Of a DNA stretch of 64,000 nucleotides, positions 1 through 8,772 are shown in pieces. The notes beneath the pieces are model-generated. The model worked only from the letters and a program-made list of their open reading frames with translations, was not told the DNA's origin and made no database searches. How positions within the stretch are numbered: the stretch's first letter is position 1; each line of letters starts with the position of its first letter. Made by a program: the position numbers and the translations under genes. Source of the stretch: Desulfobacterales bacterium (GTDB lineage: Bacteria; Desulfobacterota; Desulfobacteria; Desulfobacterales; Desulfobacteraceae); the NCBI GenBank assembly GCA_023143455.1, contig JAGLHT010000004.1:1-64000 (forward strand), written 5' to 3'.

Positions 1-137
1 TGAATGGTTTCAACACCCTTTATATATATGTTTTAATTTCTATAATTAAATCTTTAATGGTATATTGCTTTAGTAAATGATAAAGTACAATAAATTTTCA
101 AAATTAAACACTACTTAATACAAACTATAATAGAAAA

Positions 138-2030
138 ATGATTAGAATAAAATCAATAATCAAAAAACTTAATGAGTTAAATATATCATTCTCTATTAAG
201 CTGTTTTTTGGGATCTTTATATTAGGATTTTTGCCTGCATCCCTAATGGGAGCACAAGCGAATAATACGGTAAATTTTTCCTGGACAAATATAGTTATCG
301 GAATTGCCGGGGGGCTTGCTTTTTTTCTATATGGTATGGAAAAAATGAGCGACGGCATGAAAAATACTGCTGGAAACAAAATGCGTTCAATTCTTGCTTC
401 TCTTACAAAAAATCGTATTATAGCGCTTTTTGTAGGTGCATTTGTGACCATGATAATTCAATCTAGCAGCGCTACAACTGTGATGCTTGTGAGTTTTGTT
501 CAGGCAGGCCTCTTGAATTTAGTTCAGTGTATGGGAGTGATTTTAGGAGCAGACATTGGAACCACCATTACAGCCCAGATGATTGCCTTTAAACTAACAG
601 ATTACGCTCTTCTTATGGTTGCAATTGGTTTTCTTTTAAAAATGTTCGGCAAAACAAAAAATATAAAAGATATAGGAGATATTGTCCTAGGGTTTGGGAT
701 TTTATTCTTTGGAATGAAACTGATGAGTGATGTTATGAAACCTTTAAGAACATATGCTCCATTCATTGATTTAATGAAAGATCTGGAAAACCCCTTTATG
801 GGAATTCTAATTGGGGCAGCCTTTACTGCTGTTGTCCAGTCCAGTAGTGCAACAACAGGCGTACTAATTGTACTTGCACAACAAGGCCTTGTCTCGCTTG
901 AAGCAGGCATCCCTATAATTTTTGGTGCCAATATCGGCACTTGCGTTACTGCAGCACTTGCAGGAATAGGTGCTTCAAGAGAGGCAAAACGCGTTGCAAT
1001 TGCCCATATTATGTTCAAAGTTGCAGGTGTGTGTCTATTTATTTTCTGGATTCCGCAATTTGCTGAAATTATCAAATCTATAGCTTTTAAATTTGGATCC
1101 GGACCAGCAAGGCAAATTGCAAATGCTCATACTATTTTCAATATAAGCTTAGGTCTATTTTTTCTTCCATTTACTCCGCTTTTTGCTAAACTAATCTATT
1201 TTATTTTTCCTGAAAAAGAAAAGAAAAAAAGCCTTATAATTACTACTCTTCATTTAGACAATGCTATCCTTGATACTCCAGCCCTATCAATTGACCTGGC
1301 TCGTTCTGAAATATCCCGGGTTGCAAAACTTCTAGGAAGAATGCTAACTTCTATATTAATTCCGTTTATTTCAGACAAAAAATATATACAGGGTAATCCC
1401 AAAAAAGACGAAGATACATTACACCTTATTAAAGAAATCCCAACTAGAGATCAAATATTCCCTGATCTAACACTTATAGAGGGTATTGATTTACGTGAAA
1501 GTAAAATAGATTTTTTAGAAGAAGAAATCACTACTTACTTAACTAAAATTGCACGGCGCGATATCACTAAAGATCAGGCAAAAGAAGTATTTGGTATGGT
1601 TTCGATCGTCAAAGATATGGAAAGTATGGGAGATATTATTCATAGAAATATGATACCTTTAATAGCTAAGAAAAAAGAACTTCTATATGATTTTTGTGAA
1701 GAAGGGAAAGAAGAACTTTTAATATATCAAAGCAAAGTCCTAAAACAAATAGAACTGTTACGTATAGCTTTCAGTACCTTTAATCCGGATGTTGCATATT
1801 CTATTATGAATAAGGAAAGAAAATATCTAGATCTTGAATCTAAGTACAGAACTACACATCTTAAAAGAATTATCTCAAAAAAAAGAGAATCTATTGAAAC
1901 AAGCGAAATTCATATGGAATTAATGGATCTTATGAAACAAATTTTATTATATTCTGCCAATATTGCCCAAACCTATGTTGGCAGCATTCCAGAAAAGGAC
2001 GAAAACCTTTCTAATATATCAGAAGATTAA
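138..2030 (+). CDS. Na+/phosphate cotransporter family protein (NptA/PhoU type)
   Basis: This is a 630-residue inner-membrane protein, predicted to import inorganic phosphate with sodium. The hallmark QSSSATT motif occurs twice, at about residues 108-114 and 234-240, one in each half of the inverted-repeat transporter domain (about residues 50-350). A soluble, helical PhoU-like domain follows (about 380-620), as in the long bacterial members of the family. The N-terminus has an extra hydrophobic stretch (about 20-40). The ATG at 138 has only a weak purine-rich ribosome site. The gene converges on rho and the two stop codons overlap, sharing the bases TTAA. The family is clear; phosphate as substrate is inferred from the family. 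Confidence 0.9.
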   Translation: MIRIKSIIKKLNELNISFSIKLFFGIFILGFLPASLMGAQANNTVNFSWTNIVIGIAGGLAFFLYGMEKMSDGMKNTAGNKMRSILASLTKNRIIALFVGAFVTMIIQSSSATTVMLVSFVQAGLLNLVQCMGVILGADIGTTITAQMIAFKLTDYALLMVAIGFLLKMFGKTKNIKDIGDIVLGFGILFFGMKLMSDVMKPLRTYAPFIDLMKDLENPFMGILIGAAFTAVVQSSSATTGVLIVLAQQGLVSLEAGIPIIFGANIGTCVTAALAGIGASREAKRVAIAHIMFKVAGVCLFIFWIPQFAEIIKSIAFKFGSGPARQIANAHTIFNISLGLFFLPFTPLFAKLIYFIFPEKEKKKSLIITTLHLDNAILDTPALSIDLARSEISRVAKLLGRMLTSILIPFISDKKYIQGNPKKDEDTLHLIKEIPTRDQIFPDLTLIEGIDLRESKIDFLEEEITTYLTKIARRDITKDQAKEVFGMVSIVKDMESMGDIIHRNMIPLIAKKKELLYDFCEEGKEELLIYQSKVLKQIELLRIAFSTFNPDVAYSIMNKERKYLDLESKYRTTHLKRIISKKRESIETSEIHMELMDLMKQILLYSANIAQTYVGSIPEKDENLSNISED

Positions 2031-3097
2031 AGTGAAAGGTGTTCGACAAGCTTTGACATAGAAGCCAGATCATTATCCCTGGGTAATCCTCTTCGAATTT
2101 TTATAGCTTCTTTATACTCGTCTTCACTCAAAAGAAGTTCTTCTTTACGAGTTCCTGATCGATCTACATTAATTGCAGGCCATATTCTATTTTCAGCACA
2201 CTCCTGACTGAGAACAAGATCCATATTCCCCGTGCCTTTAAATTCTTGATAAATTATATCGTCCATTCTACTGCCTGTATCTATAAGTATTGTGGCAATA
2301 ATTGTCAAAGATCCACCATTTTCAAGTTTTCGTGCTGCTCCAAAAATTTTTCTGGGGAACTCCATGGCATTGGCACCGAGACCACCTGTCAAAGTCTTAC
2401 CATGATTATTAGTCGTTTTATTAAAAGCTCTTGTCATTCTTGTTAAAGAATCAATAAACACTATTGCATCATTACCCGCTTCAACACAATTTATTGCTGC
2501 ATGTAATGCAAGGCGTGTCATTCGCATATGCTGATCAGTTTGCTGATCAGCTGATGAATAAAGCACATGAGCCCCTTCTACTCCTCTTTGAAAATCTGTT
2601 ACCTCTTCTGGTCGTTCATCTACCAGTAGTATGAAAACAATTGTATCCGGATGATTTTCGACAATGGAATTTGCCATATCTTTCAATATGGTTGTTTTGC
2701 CTGACTTTGGAGGAGCAATTATAAGTCCACGCTGTCCTTTTCCTAAAGGCGCTATAATATCTATAGCTTTTCCTGTGATGTCACCTGTATCTCTTGCAAG
2801 TGTGTATTTTTCAAATGGATTAATACTGGTTTGTTCCTGAAGTGATTGAACATTTGAAAATTCATCTATAGAAAGATTGTTTATTCTTTCAATGCTGGTA
2901 AGTGCAAGATTTTTTTTACCTGGAATCTTTTTATCTGCAAATCCCTCAATAAAACAACCTTCTCTAAGCCCAAACTTGCTGATCATACCATTGGAAACAT
3001 AAGTATTATCCATACCAGGTTTAAAATTGTTCTCAATTGATCTTAGAAAACCAAAACCACTATCCATCACTTCAAGATGTCCTTTTACTGGTTCCAC
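2027..3097 (-). CDS. rho: Short, divergent transcription termination factor Rho
   Basis: This 356-residue protein is a hexameric RNA-dependent ATPase of the Rho family. It begins directly with the cold-shock-like RNA-binding fold (GFGFLRS near residue 14) and lacks the N-terminal helical domain of typical Rho (about 420 residues). Walker A is APPKSGKT (about 128-135) and Walker B is VFIDSLTR. The R-loop segment EFKGTGNM and the C-terminal [10 protein letters not shown] are conserved. The start is a GTG preceded by AAGGAG at good spacing. It lies 37 bases downstream of deaD on the same strand, so the two are probably cotranscribed. The sequence differs from canonical Rho at many usually fixed positions, so a second paralogous copy is possible; the main rho would then lie elsewhere. 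Confidence 0.88.
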   Translation of the reverse strand: MEPVKGHLEVMDSGFGFLRSIENNFKPGMDNTYVSNGMISKFGLREGCFIEGFADKKIPGKKNLALTSIERINNLSIDEFSNVQSLQEQTSINPFEKYTLARDTGDITGKAIDIIAPLGKGQRGLIIAPPKSGKTTILKDMANSIVENHPDTIVFILLVDERPEEVTDFQRGVEGAHVLYSSADQQTDQHMRMTRLALHAAINCVEAGNDAIVFIDSLTRMTRAFNKTTNNHGKTLTGGLGANAMEFPRKIFGAARKLENGGSLTIIATILIDTGSRMDDIIYQEFKGTGNMDLVLSQECAENRIWPAINVDRSGTRKEELLLSEDEYKEAIKIRRGLPRDNDLASMSKLVEHLSL

Positions 3098-3134
3098 ATT
3101 ATACTCCTTGAAAAAATTTGGGTTCGATATTAGC

Positions 3135-4841
3135 TTATTTCATTTTAGATATTTTAAGTTGGCGCTGACAAATCCATACTTTTTTTAAAATCGTAAAAAT
3201 ACTTTTGGGCATACCATTGGGCAAGTCAACAGTACTAAATTTGTCATTAATCTCAATATTTCCAATCTGTATAGCTTTAAGACCAGTCTCGTTGACAATA
3301 GCACCTACGATATCACCAGGACCAACGCTATGGGAATAACCAACTTCAACGCGGAATGTATCCATTCCTTCTTCTTTAACAGCTCTTTGTTTTTTTTTAC
3401 GAACAGGTTTTCCAAAATCTTTTATATTGGTTTTAGCTTTTCCCTGTTTCTTAGGTTTATTTTTGTCAAAGGTTTGATTTGTGGCATATTCTTCTTTTGG
3501 TGGGCTATTTTTTTGTTTTGTCAATAACAATGGTTTATTCCCCTGAACCATTTTGGCAAGAGCTGCAGAAATATCAAGAGCCGGAACATCATATTCAAGC
3601 CTGTACTGATCCATGAGATCCCTGAAAGCGCTAAGGTTTTCCGAAGCCAGTGTATCTGTTATACTTTGTTTAAAATTAGCAATTCTTTTATTGTTGATTG
3701 TTTCATTGGAGGGAAGTTTCATAAGTTCCATTTTTTGCCTGCTTGCCTTTTCAATAACCCTGATCATCCATCTCTCTCTTGGTGATACAAAAAGAATTGC
3801 TTCTCCCTGCCGACCAGCACGACCTGTTCTTCCTACACGATGGATATAGGATTCAGCATTGTTTGGAATATCATAATTTATAACATGACTTATACGTTCC
3901 ACATCAAGACCTCGGGCTGCTACATCAGTTGCAACAAGAATATCAATTTTTCCATTTTTTAGTCGTTCAATAGTTCTTTCCCTGGACTTTTGAGCGATAT
4001 CACCATTCAAAGCTTCTGTGGCAAAACCACGAGCTTCCAGTTTTTCAGCAAGCTCGGCAGTTGCAGTTTTTGTCCGAACAAAAACTATAATTCCATCAAA
4101 AACTTCAGCCTCTAAAATCCTTGTAAGAGCATCTAATTTATGAGCACCCTTTACAATCCAATATCGTTGATTGATTGTCTCTGCTGTGGTGGTACGTTGT
4201 TTTATTATTATTTCTTGGGGGTCTTTTAGATATTTTTGTGCAATCTTTTTAATTGCATTGGGCATTGTTGCAGAAAAAAGTGCGATCTGACGTTGAGCAG
4301 GGATTTTTTCAAGAATCCATTCTACATCTTCAATAAAACCCATACGAAGCATTTCATCAGCTTCATCCAGTACAATACAGGAAAGTTCATCAAAATTAAC
4401 AGTTCCACGACGTATGTGATCCATCAATCTTCCGGGAGTCCCCACAATAACATGCACACCACGTTTAAGCTGTCTAAGCTGGCCCTCAATTCCTTGACCA
4501 CCATAAATTGGAAGTACATTAAAGCCTGTCATACGGGAAGCATATTGTTTAAAAGCTTCTGCGACCTGAATTGCAAGTTCACGTGTGGGTGCAAGAACAA
4601 GCACCTGTACTTTTTTCTTTCTAAGATTAATTTTTGACAATAATGGACAAGCAAAAGCAGCAGTCTTTCCAGTACCTGTCTGGGCTTGACCAATAATATC
4701 CTTTCCAGCCAGCATAGGAGGGATAGTCAAAGTTTGAATTGATGTTGGAGCTTCATATCCAACATCATTCAAAGCCTTTAAAACAGGGACAGAAAGCCCC
4801 ATTTCAGCAAATCCAGGCTGCAATAAAATTTCAGATGACAT
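3135..4841 (-). CDS. deaD: DEAD-box ATP-dependent RNA helicase DeaD/CsdA
   Basis: This 568-residue helicase unwinds RNA secondary structure in ribosome assembly and mRNA decay, typically in the cold. Visible motifs are motif I AQTGTGKT (53-60), PTRELA, TPGRL, DEAD (159-162), SAT (190-192) and HRVGRTGRAG. A basic linker (about 455-490) joins the helicase core to a C-terminal DbpA-type RNA-binding domain (about 493-560). Length and layout fit DeaD/CsdA. The gene has its own predicted promoter and a leader of roughly 85 bases. Rho follows 37 bases downstream. Confidence 0.95.
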   Translation of the reverse strand: MSSEILLQPGFAEMGLSVPVLKALNDVGYEAPTSIQTLTIPPMLAGKDIIGQAQTGTGKTAAFACPLLSKINLRKKKVQVLVLAPTRELAIQVAEAFKQYASRMTGFNVLPIYGGQGIEGQLRQLKRGVHVIVGTPGRLMDHIRRGTVNFDELSCIVLDEADEMLRMGFIEDVEWILEKIPAQRQIALFSATMPNAIKKIAQKYLKDPQEIIIKQRTTTAETINQRYWIVKGAHKLDALTRILEAEVFDGIIVFVRTKTATAELAEKLEARGFATEALNGDIAQKSRERTIERLKNGKIDILVATDVAARGLDVERISHVINYDIPNNAESYIHRVGRTGRAGRQGEAILFVSPRERWMIRVIEKASRQKMELMKLPSNETINNKRIANFKQSITDTLASENLSAFRDLMDQYRLEYDVPALDISAALAKMVQGNKPLLLTKQKNSPPKEEYATNQTFDKNKPKKQGKAKTNIKDFGKPVRKKKQRAVKEEGMDTFRVEVGYSHSVGPGDIVGAIVNETGLKAIQIGNIEINDKFSTVDLPNGMPKSIFTILKKVWICQRQLKISKMK

Positions 4842-4932
4842 GATTTTTTTTACCTTAAAATAATAAATATTGGAAACTCAATAGTAAGATGAATTAATAC
4901 TTAAAGAACTATCGATTATAAAATTTAATTGT

Positions 4933-4961
4933 TACTTATAAACTTATAACCTATTTGTCAA
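4933..4961 (-). promoter_or_regulatory. Predicted sigma-70 promoter for deaD-rho
   Basis: On the minus strand a perfect -35 box TTGACA (4961-4956) is followed after 17 bases by TAAGTA (4938-4933). An alternative -10, TATAAG, sits at 15-base spacing. Transcription would start near 4926 and give a leader of about 85 bases before deaD. Long leaders are known for cold-induced deaD genes; regulation here is inference. Confidence 0.5.
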
Positions 4962-5018
4962 ATTTTTTCAAGGTACTGCTTTTTATTTAAATAATTATTA
5001 ATGTAAAATATAAATTTT

Positions 5019-6518
5019 TTATATTCCAGTAATTACAAAGCTGAAAAGAAGCAGTACAGGTTTTGGATATATGCCCAAAATAATTGCTAAAATTGCCAAA
5101 AATAAAATTGGAAGGCTCATAGTTAAAGGAGGATCTTTGATGTGATCTGTATGCATTTTAGCTGGTCCAAAAAAGATTTTGAAGCCGGTTAAAAAGGTGT
5201 AAATCAAGGTCAATAGTGTAGATAAAATAGCCACTATCACAAGCAGAATGCCTGCGGGGTGTGACTTAAGAGCTTGAAATGCACCGGTAAAAAATAGCCA
5301 TTTTCCAACAAATCCACTTGTGGGAGGAAGGGCAGAAAGAATTAGTGCGGCAGACATCCATAAAATGCAAGTTAAAGGCATTTTTCTCCAAAGTCCGCCC
5401 ATTTTCCGTATATCTCGTGTGTGGGTTGTATAAACAAGTATTCCTGCTGTTGAAAATAAAAGAGCCTTACCGATTATATGGCTTAAAAAATAAAAAAGCC
5501 CTCCTTTAATACCCATAATTGTCATGGCACCAATACCGAATACCGAATACGATATCTGACTGATGGTGGAACAGGCACAAAACCGCTTGACATCTGTTTG
5601 CGAAAGGGTAAGAAACGCACCATAGATCATGGTAATTGTCGCAATAATCATAATAGGAATACTAAATATAAGCATGTCTTCATGAAGGGGCATAATCAAT
5701 ACTCTGACAGCGATATAGACTGCTATATTCGCATATACAGCAAGCAGCCCTGCAATGCAGGTGGGATGTTCAGCATGCACCCAAGGCATCCAGACATGAA
5801 AAGGAACAATGGCAAGTTTTGTAGACAAACCAGTCAAGATAAGTAGAATAATCCAGAATGTCTTAGGGTTACCTGAAAGTCTATAAAACTCACCAATCTC
5901 AAAACTTGCAATTTCATTAAATCCGATCATTATACCAATGAGAAAAAAGGTAGCGCCTGCTACACCCCAGAACAGGCACATCAAGGCCACCTTGTAACGA
6001 GTGATAAAATCAGAATATCCGAATTGGGCCATAATAAAATAAAGAGGTATTATAGTTAAAAGTTCGAGAAAAACATACATGGATATGAGATTTGTAGAAA
6101 ACACAACCCCCATAAATCCTGTTGGAAAAAACAAATATAAAAAGAAAAATCGTTTGTAATATAATGCATAGGTCTTCTTATCTGTATTGGGATAGATTTG
6201 TTCGATCCTGTAGTTAACATAATGGAAAGAATAAAAAGCAAGTGATAGGCATATAATATTAACAATCAAGGCAATGGGTAGGCTTAACCCGTCTGCAAGA
6301 AGATTTAAGGTTACATCGGGACCAAGAACATAGACCTCGAAAACAGGCTTTTTATTAAATATGCTTAATCCAGCTTTGCTTAAAAGTATACTATTGTATA
6401 ATAAAACACCGATGGTGATCCATCCAGCATGATGTCCTTTTTTTGAATCAGTAAAAAGAATAAGGATTGCTGCAATTATTGGTACAAAAATGGTCTGTAT
6501 TAAAATATGTGAGCTCAT
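5019..6518 (-). CDS. Antiporter-like membrane subunit, NuoM/MrpD family (fourth copy)
   Basis: This 499-residue polytopic protein belongs to the proton-translocating antiporter superfamily (NuoL/M/N, MrpA/D). The conserved glutamate (FLELL, near residue 150), the TM7 lysine in STKLAIVPFHVW and the late lysine in SGFVGKW are present. At the position of the usual TM8 lysine the sequence reads VYANIAVY, so the lysine appears to be asparagine. It is the last gene of the antiporter operon, 16 bases after the preceding antiporter-like gene. It probably forms one channel of a multi-subunit cation/proton complex. The exact subunit name cannot be fixed from sequence. Confidence 0.85.
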   Translation of the reverse strand: MSSHILIQTIFVPIIAAILILFTDSKKGHHAGWITIGVLLYNSILLSKAGLSIFNKKPVFEVYVLGPDVTLNLLADGLSLPIALIVNIICLSLAFYSFHYVNYRIEQIYPNTDKKTYALYYKRFFFLYLFFPTGFMGVVFSTNLISMYVFLELLTIIPLYFIMAQFGYSDFITRYKVALMCLFWGVAGATFFLIGIMIGFNEIASFEIGEFYRLSGNPKTFWIILLILTGLSTKLAIVPFHVWMPWVHAEHPTCIAGLLAVYANIAVYIAVRVLIMPLHEDMLIFSIPIMIIATITMIYGAFLTLSQTDVKRFCACSTISQISYSVFGIGAMTIMGIKGGLFYFLSHIIGKALLFSTAGILVYTTHTRDIRKMGGLWRKMPLTCILWMSAALILSALPPTSGFVGKWLFFTGAFQALKSHPAGILLVIVAILSTLLTLIYTFLTGFKIFFGPAKMHTDHIKDPPLTMSLPILFLAILAIILGIYPKPVLLLFSFVITGI

Positions 6519-6534
6519 TTTAAGTCTTTTTGGC

Positions 6535-8304
6535 TCATCCTCCTAAAAACAGTATGAAAAACAATATAAAAATAAAAGATGCAAAAATGTAAAGCAAATT
6601 CCACGAAATTTCCCTGGTTTCTGTTTTCAAAGGCTTCATCCAAGTGTAAATAGCAGATGGAAATGCCGTTAAAATTTTATGGAATATCTTATCAACTTTT
6701 TTTTCAATTATTTCAGAAACAGCGGGTGCCATGCAAGCCCATGCAACCATTTTTGAAATATGCGAACTTAAAGTGTCCCCTATGGTTTTCAAAGGACGAC
6801 CGCAAAACTTTATAAACGCCCTTCCAGGTATTCTGAGAAACCAGTCAGTATCCAGGTTTATAGCCCTTAATTCTGCCGGATAAAAACCAGACAGGATCAG
6901 AATTGTAAATGCCAGTGCGCCAAACATGAGAAGCTCTAACATCCCGATAACATGAAAAAGAGTATATGGTTGATAATCTACTGGAAAGGGTAAAAGACTA
7001 TACAATGGTGCAGGGTAAACGCCTAAGAAAACACAGATAAATGCTGCTATTCCCATTGCCAGACGCATGTTAAATGGTGGTTCACAAGTTTTTATCCCTG
7101 AATCATGGCCAAAAAATACAAAATAAGGAACTTTGATACCAGCATGGTGAAATACACCTGCAGAGGCGAAAAGCAACATCAGCCATATGATAGTTTGATT
7201 ATTTTCTGCCACGGCTGCTACGGTCAGGGACTTGCTGATAAAGCCTGAAAAAAGGGGAAGTGCAGAAATTGAGGCTGCGCCAATGATACAAAAAATTGCG
7301 GTCATGGGCATGTACTTATAAAGCCCTCCCAAATCTGTTGCTCTTATTTTGCCAGTCATATGAAGGACAGCGCCCATGGACATGAACAAAAGCGCTTTGT
7401 AAATAATATGACAGAATGCATGGGCAACAACCCCGTTAATAGCCAACTGGCTTCCTATACCGATGCCGCAGATCATAAACCCCACCTGGTTAATCAAACT
7501 GTAGGACAAAACACGACGCATATCATTGGCTATCACTGCATAAAAAATGGGGAAACAGGTCATAAAGGCACCTGCCCACATCAATACTTCAACTCCTGGA
7601 TAGGTGCGGGCCAAAATGTAGACAGCGCTCTTTGTGGTCATGGCACTCATAAAAACAGCTCCGGTGATGGTTGCCCGCGGATAGACGTCCGGCAGCCAGG
7701 AATGAAAAGGGAAAATAGCTGCATTCAGGCAAAAACCTACAAATATCAAAGCAGTTCCAAGATCGCTCAGACCAATGTAAGAAAAGGCTATTGTTCCCGT
7801 GGTCGAAACATAAAGAACAATCCCGGCAAGCAGGCATACCCCTCCAAAAAAGTGCCACATGAAATATCGAAAGGCAGCTCTTCTTGCATCTGTTGTTCTT
7901 TGTGCAAGAATTAAAAAAGTCGATGCCACAGCCATGAGTTCCCAGAAAAAATATAAAGAAAACAGGTCTCCAGTAAAAGTGACCCCTAAGGCACCGCCTG
8001 AATAACAGAATGCAGCCACATGCTGAATATCATCCTTAACATGAATGGCATAAATCATACCGATGAATGTGATCAGAATAAAGATATACCCGAATACAAG
8101 GCTTAAATTATCTATTCGGCTTAAAATAAGTGTATAATCAAGAAATCCTATTTCCCAGGATAACCCTTTCGGAAGAAAGATAAGATTAATAAAAGCCAAA
8201 ATGGGAAGTGACAACATATACACGGATTTTACCCTTCCTTTTAAAAATGGAATTAGAAAGGAACCAGCGATGAAAATAAATGCAACCGGAATGGATTTAA
8301 TCAT
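6535..8304 (-). CDS. Antiporter-like membrane subunit, NuoL/MrpA-D family (third copy)
   Basis: This 589-residue polytopic subunit belongs to the NuoL/MrpA/MrpD superfamily. The ATG at 8304 is chosen because GGAAGG lies six bases upstream and the start overlaps the previous stop as ATGATTAA; an upstream ATG at 8328 lacks such a site. The TM5 glutamate (FFWELM), the TM8 lysine (MTTKSAVY) and the late lysine (SGFISKS) are visible. In the usually lysine-bearing TM7 motif the sequence is LNAAIFPFHSWLPD, with asparagine in place of lysine. A C-terminal extension (about 450-589) ends in one further hydrophobic helix. It probably forms part of the Mrp-type complex encoded by this operon. Confidence 0.85.
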   Translation of the reverse strand: MIKSIPVAFIFIAGSFLIPFLKGRVKSVYMLSLPILAFINLIFLPKGLSWEIGFLDYTLILSRIDNLSLVFGYIFILITFIGMIYAIHVKDDIQHVAAFCYSGGALGVTFTGDLFSLYFFWELMAVASTFLILAQRTTDARRAAFRYFMWHFFGGVCLLAGIVLYVSTTGTIAFSYIGLSDLGTALIFVGFCLNAAIFPFHSWLPDVYPRATITGAVFMSAMTTKSAVYILARTYPGVEVLMWAGAFMTCFPIFYAVIANDMRRVLSYSLINQVGFMICGIGIGSQLAINGVVAHAFCHIIYKALLFMSMGAVLHMTGKIRATDLGGLYKYMPMTAIFCIIGAASISALPLFSGFISKSLTVAAVAENNQTIIWLMLLFASAGVFHHAGIKVPYFVFFGHDSGIKTCEPPFNMRLAMGIAAFICVFLGVYPAPLYSLLPFPVDYQPYTLFHVIGMLELLMFGALAFTILILSGFYPAELRAINLDTDWFLRIPGRAFIKFCGRPLKTIGDTLSSHISKMVAWACMAPAVSEIIEKKVDKIFHKILTAFPSAIYTWMKPLKTETREISWNLLYIFASFIFILFFILFLGG

Positions 8305-8557
8305 AATAGCCTTCCTTTCGTTTAACAATCCAACGAAGGATCTTGGCTATAAAAATTAAACCAACACACGCTGTAAAACCGTAAACTGCATTAAAAACAG
8401 GAACCTCTTCCCATGGAAAATGACCATGCCTTTCAAAAAGAAAAAAAGCAGCCAGATCAATGATAAGAAGGACACAAAGGATTATGTAAAAATATTTTCG
8501 AAATTTCTTTTGTGTTTCAGGAGCATCCAGAAAATTTAATGGCTTACCAGGCTTCAT
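8297..8557 (-). CDS. Small two-helix membrane protein in the antiporter operon
   Basis: This 86-residue protein has two predicted transmembrane helices (about 22-42 and 57-75) with a charged N-terminus and a basic C-terminus. It overlaps the next antiporter-like gene by eight bases and follows another small membrane gene by nine bases, so it belongs to the operon. I do not recognise a family. By position it is probably a small accessory or assembly subunit of the antiporter complex. Confidence 0.7.
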   Translation of the reverse strand: MKPGKPLNFLDAPETQKKFRKYFYIILCVLLIIDLAAFFLFERHGHFPWEEVPVFNAVYGFTACVGLIFIAKILRWIVKRKEGYYD

Positions 8558-8566
8558 CTTTTTCCC

Positions 8567-8761
8567 TTAATTAACACATGTAAAAACAGTTAAAAGATAC
8601 AAAAGTCCCATACTGATCAGAATATAAAAAATCTTTTTATACACTGGACTGCCTTGGTGGACAAGCTCCATTTTTTCTTCAATATTTGAAAACCAGGCAG
8701 TGGTTTCTCCATTTTCCTGTTGATATTCAAAGTGCTCATCTGTTTTTATAATTTTGCCCAT
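8567..8761 (-). CDS. Small single-helix membrane protein in the antiporter operon
   Basis: This 64-residue protein has a hydrophilic, acidic N-terminal part and one C-terminal transmembrane helix (about 43-62). The ATG at 8761 is preceded by AAGGAGGATATGC, a strong ribosome site. It sits between two antiporter-like genes with gaps of 11 and 9 bases. No family is recognised. The tail-anchored layout and tight packing suggest a small accessory subunit. Confidence 0.7.
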   Translation of the reverse strand: MGKIIKTDEHFEYQQENGETTAWFSNIEEKMELVHQGSPVYKKIFYILISMGLLYLLTVFTCVN

Positions 8762-8772
8762 GCATATCCTCC

